The notes below the pieces were generated by a model. The model saw only the letters and a list, made by a program, of their open reading frames with translations. It did not search any database and was not told the DNA's origin. From contig USAB01000087.1 in NCBI GenBank assembly GCA_900552585.1, positions 1 through 7,845 on the forward strand: DNA of 7,845 nucleotides. The letters run 5' to 3'. Shown here in pieces: positions 4,975 to 7,845 of the stretch (positions are counted from its first letter, which is position 1; each line of letters opens with the position of its first letter). The DNA is from an uncultured Coriobacteriaceae bacterium. GTDB taxonomy: Bacteria > Actinomycetota > Coriobacteriia > Coriobacteriales > Eggerthellaceae. Position numbers and translations under genes: made by a program.

Positions 4975-7482
4975 ATGGGCAGGGGAAAGGTCGGCCGGCA
5001 AGCGGCGGAGATGTTTCCGGCTTTCTTGGAGCTGCTGGGAGCAGGTGCTGCAGAGGGGCATTCCGCTGGGAATCCCTTCGTCTCGGAGCGGGAGCGTTGG
5101 CGCGCGGGCCGCCCTTCGCTTCCCCTGACTCTGTGGTTCGCCCTGGGTGCGTGGCTGGGCATTGCCGCTTCTTATGCGAACTTGCGGAATCAGAGCGTGT
5201 TCATGTGCCGGATGCTTGCCGTGCTGTCCGCTGCGCTGCTTGTCGTCTGCGTCATCTGCCTGCTGGTCTCTATCGGCCGTGCGGCGTTCATGGTGATGGC
5301 GGCCGGCATGTTGTTGGGCCTGATGGCCGGCTGCACGGAAGCGGCAGCGGTGCATGCCGCCCAGGAAGCGCTATGGGGCACCGGTGGCGAAGCGGTGGTG
5401 GAATTGACGCAAGATGGGCAAGTGACCTCATTCGGCCAGACGGTGACGGGGAGGATGCAAACGTCCACGGGGGCCGCAGCTCTCGTGCGCATGAATCTGA
5501 CGGATGCCCCGGTTCTCATGGCCGGGCAGCGGGTATCCGTGGGGACGACGTGGCGGGAGCCGGGTTCCTCGGCAGCGGAGTCACTGTGGACACGGGGCAT
5601 TGCGGCGACGGCAAATGCCTCCGATTGCACGGTGCTGGAGGCGAGTGGGCCCGCCGCCGCCATTCGAGCATTTCGTGGGCAGGCGATTGCGATGATGGAA
5701 TCGCTTGATCCCCTGGATTTGCAGTTGCGACAAGCATCGGCGGGCGAGGCGGATGAGCCGACGGCCTCGCATCCGTTCGATGGCAAAGATTTTCTGGAGG
5801 CCGTGCTGCTGGGGTGGCGCGATGGGATATTCGAGGCGGATTGGTATGCCGCTGCGAAGATCGACGGCGTGGCACATATGGTGGCCGTGTCGGGAGCGCA
5901 TCTGGCCATCGTCTGCGGCCTAGCGCTTGCGCTGCTGCGGCGCTTGCGCGTATCGCGAACCGCGCAGCTCGCAATTCAGCTGGTGTTGGTTGCCGCGTAT
6001 CTCGTGTTGACGGGCGTCGCCGTGTCGGCAGTGCGAGCGGCTTTCATGACCGTCATCGGCCTTTCGGCATTCCTCGCGAAGCGGCGGGCATATTCGCTTG
6101 GAGCGCTGTCTTTCGCCATCATCGTCATGCTGACGCTGGACCCGCTGTGTGCGTTCTCGCTCTCGTTCGCTTTGTCGGCTGGTTCCACATTGGGCATCGT
6201 GGTGTTCGCCCGCTATGTTTCAGATTGGATGGCGATGCTTCTCGGGCGCGCGCATGTGGGCGCCATTATGCGATCCGTTGCGCTGTGCTTGGCGGCTCAG
6301 CTGGTGTCAAGCCCGCTATCGGCAGCGGAATTCGGCCAGGTCTCGCTCGTTTCCCCCGTTGTGAACGTGCTCATAGCGCCCTTGTTCACCGTGATCTGCG
6401 GAGTCGGTTTGCCACTTGTTGTCCTGGCAACGGCGTGCGGCGTGGGCGCCGGGGCGCTCTCGCTGCTGGCGGCGGCATGCTCGTGCGTTTGCGCGCTGCT
6501 GCAGGCGTTCGCCGCGCTTCCCGGTGCGGCGGTGCCGGTGTATCTGGATTCCGCCGCCTCGCTTGTGCTGGCAGTCGGTTTGCCGGCAGTGCTTTGGGCG
6601 GTGTGGCCGCGTCCGAACTGGCGCTTGGTCGGGGCCATGGCTGCAGGGGGTGCCGCCGTCGTCCTGGTCCTCTCGCTGTCCGTGTCCCTGAAAGGCGACG
6701 ATGTTGTCATGCTGGATGTGGGGCAGGGCGATGCCTTCGTGCTGCGGAGCGCGGGGCGAACGCTGCTGATAGATACGGGCAACCACGACGACCTGCTGCT
6801 GCAGGGGCTGGCGCGGCAGGGAATCCGCCACCTGGATGCGGTTGCCATCACGCATGCAGACGATGACCACTGCGGTTCCCTTTCGGTTTTGAAGGGCGTG
6901 GTCGGTGTGGATCGCGTATTGCTTGCAAACGAAATGCTGATCTGCGAGAACGCGAAAGCACGGAATCTCGTGCGCACGGCGGCGGATGTTGCCGGCGCTG
7001 CAGATGCCGTGAAGGGCGTGTCCGTGGGCGAGCGCATCGTCCTCGGGCGGTTTGCGCTGGACGTGATAGGGCCGGATTCCTTCACGGAAGACGGTGGGAA
7101 TGCAGACAGTCTGACGCTGCTGTTGCAGGCGGACGATGATGCCGACGGCACCGTGGATTGGCGCGGCCTGTTCTGCGGCGATGCCGAGAATGACCAGATC
7201 CGCGCCTATCAGGATCAGGGGAGGATAGGCGATATCGATATCTACAAGGTGGGGCATCACGGCAGCCGCGCTGCCCTGGATGAATCGGCGGCAGAAACGA
7301 TGCGGCCGGAGATATGCCTCGTAAGCGTTGGGGCGCATAACCGTTACGGGCATCCTGCGGCATCGACGTTGGATACGCTGCGGCAGGCCGGCGGAACTAT
7401 CTGGCGTACGGATCAGCAGGGGGATGTGACGTGCCATCTCTCGTCTGAACGCATTCGGGTGACTGCCCAGCGCGCATCGTGA
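4975..7482 (+). CDS. comEC: Competence channel and nuclease-like protein ComEC
   Basis: ComEC is the inner-membrane channel that carries single-stranded DNA into the cell during transformation. With ATG 4975 it is 835 residues. Three membrane helices (about 49-67, 78-100, 103-120) precede an OB-like DUF4131 domain (about 137-197). The Competence domain holds many helices (about 280-575), with MVAVSGAHLAIV (302-313) corresponding to the family's HLLAISGLH signature. The C-terminal metallo-beta-lactamase-like domain has DVGQGD (581-586), the metal site THADDDH (626-632), LFCGDAE, VGHHGS (759-764) and NRYGHP, so the proposed DNA-strand-degrading site looks intact. ATG 4975 is four bases past the comEA stop and has no Shine-Dalgarno, implying coupling; ATG 5011 is an alternative. 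The frame stays open upstream to 4840, but that part lies within comEA and looks like a shadow. No holA follows directly. Confidence 0.95.
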   Translation: MGRGKVGRQAAEMFPAFLELLGAGAAEGHSAGNPFVSERERWRAGRPSLPLTLWFALGAWLGIAASYANLRNQSVFMCRMLAVLSAALLVVCVICLLVSIGRAAFMVMAAGMLLGLMAGCTEAAAVHAAQEALWGTGGEAVVELTQDGQVTSFGQTVTGRMQTSTGAAALVRMNLTDAPVLMAGQRVSVGTTWREPGSSAAESLWTRGIAATANASDCTVLEASGPAAAIRAFRGQAIAMMESLDPLDLQLRQASAGEADEPTASHPFDGKDFLEAVLLGWRDGIFEADWYAAAKIDGVAHMVAVSGAHLAIVCGLALALLRRLRVSRTAQLAIQLVLVAAYLVLTGVAVSAVRAAFMTVIGLSAFLAKRRAYSLGALSFAIIVMLTLDPLCAFSLSFALSAGSTLGIVVFARYVSDWMAMLLGRAHVGAIMRSVALCLAAQLVSSPLSAAEFGQVSLVSPVVNVLIAPLFTVICGVGLPLVVLATACGVGAGALSLLAAACSCVCALLQAFAALPGAAVPVYLDSAASLVLAVGLPAVLWAVWPRPNWRLVGAMAAGGAAVVLVLSLSVSLKGDDVVMLDVGQGDAFVLRSAGRTLLIDTGNHDDLLLQGLARQGIRHLDAVAITHADDDHCGSLSVLKGVVGVDRVLLANEMLICENAKARNLVRTAADVAGAADAVKGVSVGERIVLGRFALDVIGPDSFTEDGGNADSLTLLLQADDDADGTVDWRGLFCGDAENDQIRAYQDQGRIGDIDIYKVGHHGSRAALDESAAETMRPEICLVSVGAHNRYGHPAASTLDTLRQAGGTIWRTDQQGDVTCHLSSERIRVTAQRAS

Positions 7483-7545
7483 GGTAGTCGGCTCAGGGGG
7501 CGAACGGCAGGTTTCTGTCTTCAGGCGGAAATTTGCGGAAACCGC

Positions 7546-7604
7546 TTGCGCTCCATGAAGATTAATGTACCCTAACAACTCGAAGAATTAGAGGATCCTA
7601 ATAT
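7546..7604 (+). promoter_or_regulatory. Candidate promoter with CCTAA/TTAG operator half-sites
   Basis: In the only AT-rich patch of the 178-base gap after comEC, half-site CCTAA occurs at 7571-7575 and 7597-7601, with the opposite-facing TTAGAGG at 7588-7594 between them. ATTAG (7587-7591) and CTAAT (7598-7602) form a perfect inverted repeat with a 6-base spacer. TTAGG/CCTAA half-sites are typical of DtxR/IdeR iron-dependent repressors, though the full consensus is not met. TAATAT at 7599-7604 could be a -10 without a clear -35, and TTGCGC (7546-7551) with TACCCT (7568-7573) at 16 bp is an alternative pair. In either case the half-sites would overlap or immediately follow the promoter. Confidence 0.4.
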
Positions 7605-7607
7605 GTG

Positions 7608-7636
7608 GGCGCGCGGGCATATAGCTCGTGTGCGCC
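7608..7636 (+). other. GC-rich hairpin in the leader of the last gene
   Basis: GGCGCGCG (7608-7615) can pair with TGTGCGCC (7629-7636) through eight pairs, two of them G-U, around a 13-base loop. It ends eight bases before the ribosome binding site of the gene at 7661. There is no T-run, so it is not a terminator. It may affect mRNA stability or access to the start; no known riboswitch is recognised. Confidence 0.3.
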
Positions 7637-7660
7637 TTGGGGCAGAGGAAGGCGGCTTTC

Positions 7661-7845
7661 ATGGAAGGGGCTTCTGCGGTCGCGGCACGAAATCGGGAGC
7701 GGATATTCGAGCGTCGCATCATCCATTGGTGCGCGCCGACGCTGGCCGGTGCAAAACCGGCGAACCTGTTCACATTCGTATTCGAAGATGGGCCGGCTTG
7801 CCGTTCCTGCCCGGCGGACGGATGCCGCGAACAGAATCCTGCGGA
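7661..7845 (+). CDS. DUF3793-like protein (5' part only)
   Basis: Only the first 61 residues are in the window; the frame is open at the right edge. I recognise the segment HWCAPTLAGAKPANLFTF (22-39) as the conserved N-terminal signature of DUF3793, a family of unknown function common in Clostridia and Coriobacteriia. The call rests on this one motif. Ahead of it is an Arg-rich stretch (10-19). After it comes a cysteine cluster, C47-x2-C50-x4-C55, which together with C24 could bind a metal or form disulfides; this is inference. ATG 7661 is chosen because AGAGGAAGG (7644-7652) sits eight bases upstream. A stop at 7622 limits alternatives to GTG 7628 or TTG 7637, which fit the ribosome binding site less well. 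No signal peptide or membrane segment is visible in this part. The gene has its own upstream region and seems independent of comEC. Confidence 0.7.
   Translation, partial: MEGASAVAARNRERIFERRIIHWCAPTLAGAKPANLFTFVFEDGPACRSCPADGCREQNPA

Noticed and set aside
7525..7551. A GCGG-AAA-CCGC hairpin after comEC as a terminator
   Set aside because: The stem is only four pairs and no T-run follows, so it does not support an intrinsic terminator.
6316..7578. A 420-residue minus-strand frame across the end of comEC
   Set aside because: It is antisense to well-conserved ComEC motifs; its translation is rich in Arg, His and Gln without any domain, as expected for a shadow.

Overview
The window looks like a core chromosomal segment from a high-GC actinobacterium, most likely class Coriobacteriia (Eggerthella-like gut or rumen bacteria). 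The evidence is an actinobacterial-type integration host factor (mIHF) directly ahead of gmk and rpoZ, a class 1B-type dihydroorotate dehydrogenase followed by a Firmicutes-like pyrF, a GC-rich codon bias, and a DUF3793-type protein at the right edge. The class assignment is inference from gene content; no rRNA or other species marker is present. All genes read on the + strand.

Left part (1-1123): the 3' end of pyrD overlaps pyrF by an ATGA junction. These are two late enzymes of pyrimidine synthesis, making orotate and then UMP. The first ~240 bases of pyrD are clearly poorer in GC than the rest.

A 385-base non-coding gap (1124-1508) follows. It holds a GC-rich inverted-repeat set just past pyrF, a 17-base operator-like dyad, and one good extended -10 promoter immediately ahead of mihF.

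Middle (1509-3955): mihF, gmk and rpoZ are packed tightly and are probably co-transcribed. They encode a nucleoid protein, GMP kinase and the RNA polymerase omega subunit. After 53 bases comes thiI (tRNA 4-thiouridine synthase without a rhodanese domain). A strong intrinsic terminator at 4003-4031 ends this block.

Right part (4032-7482): a structured leader of about 215 bases precedes comEA and comEC, a two-gene DNA-uptake cluster (membrane-anchored DNA receptor, then a channel with a nuclease-like domain). After comEC there is a 178-base gap without a clear terminator. It holds CCTAA/TTAG half-sites resembling a DtxR/IdeR-type iron-regulator box and a GC-rich hairpin. Then a DUF3793-like protein begins at 7661 and runs off the window.

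Most of the window is conventional housekeeping plus competence genes. I do not see a clear undescribed multi-gene system, transposon, CRISPR array, tRNA or rRNA. The points most worth a second look are the possible metal-responsive control of the cysteine-bearing DUF3793-like gene, the repeat-rich comEA leader, the composition break inside pyrD, and the intergenic region ahead of mihF.
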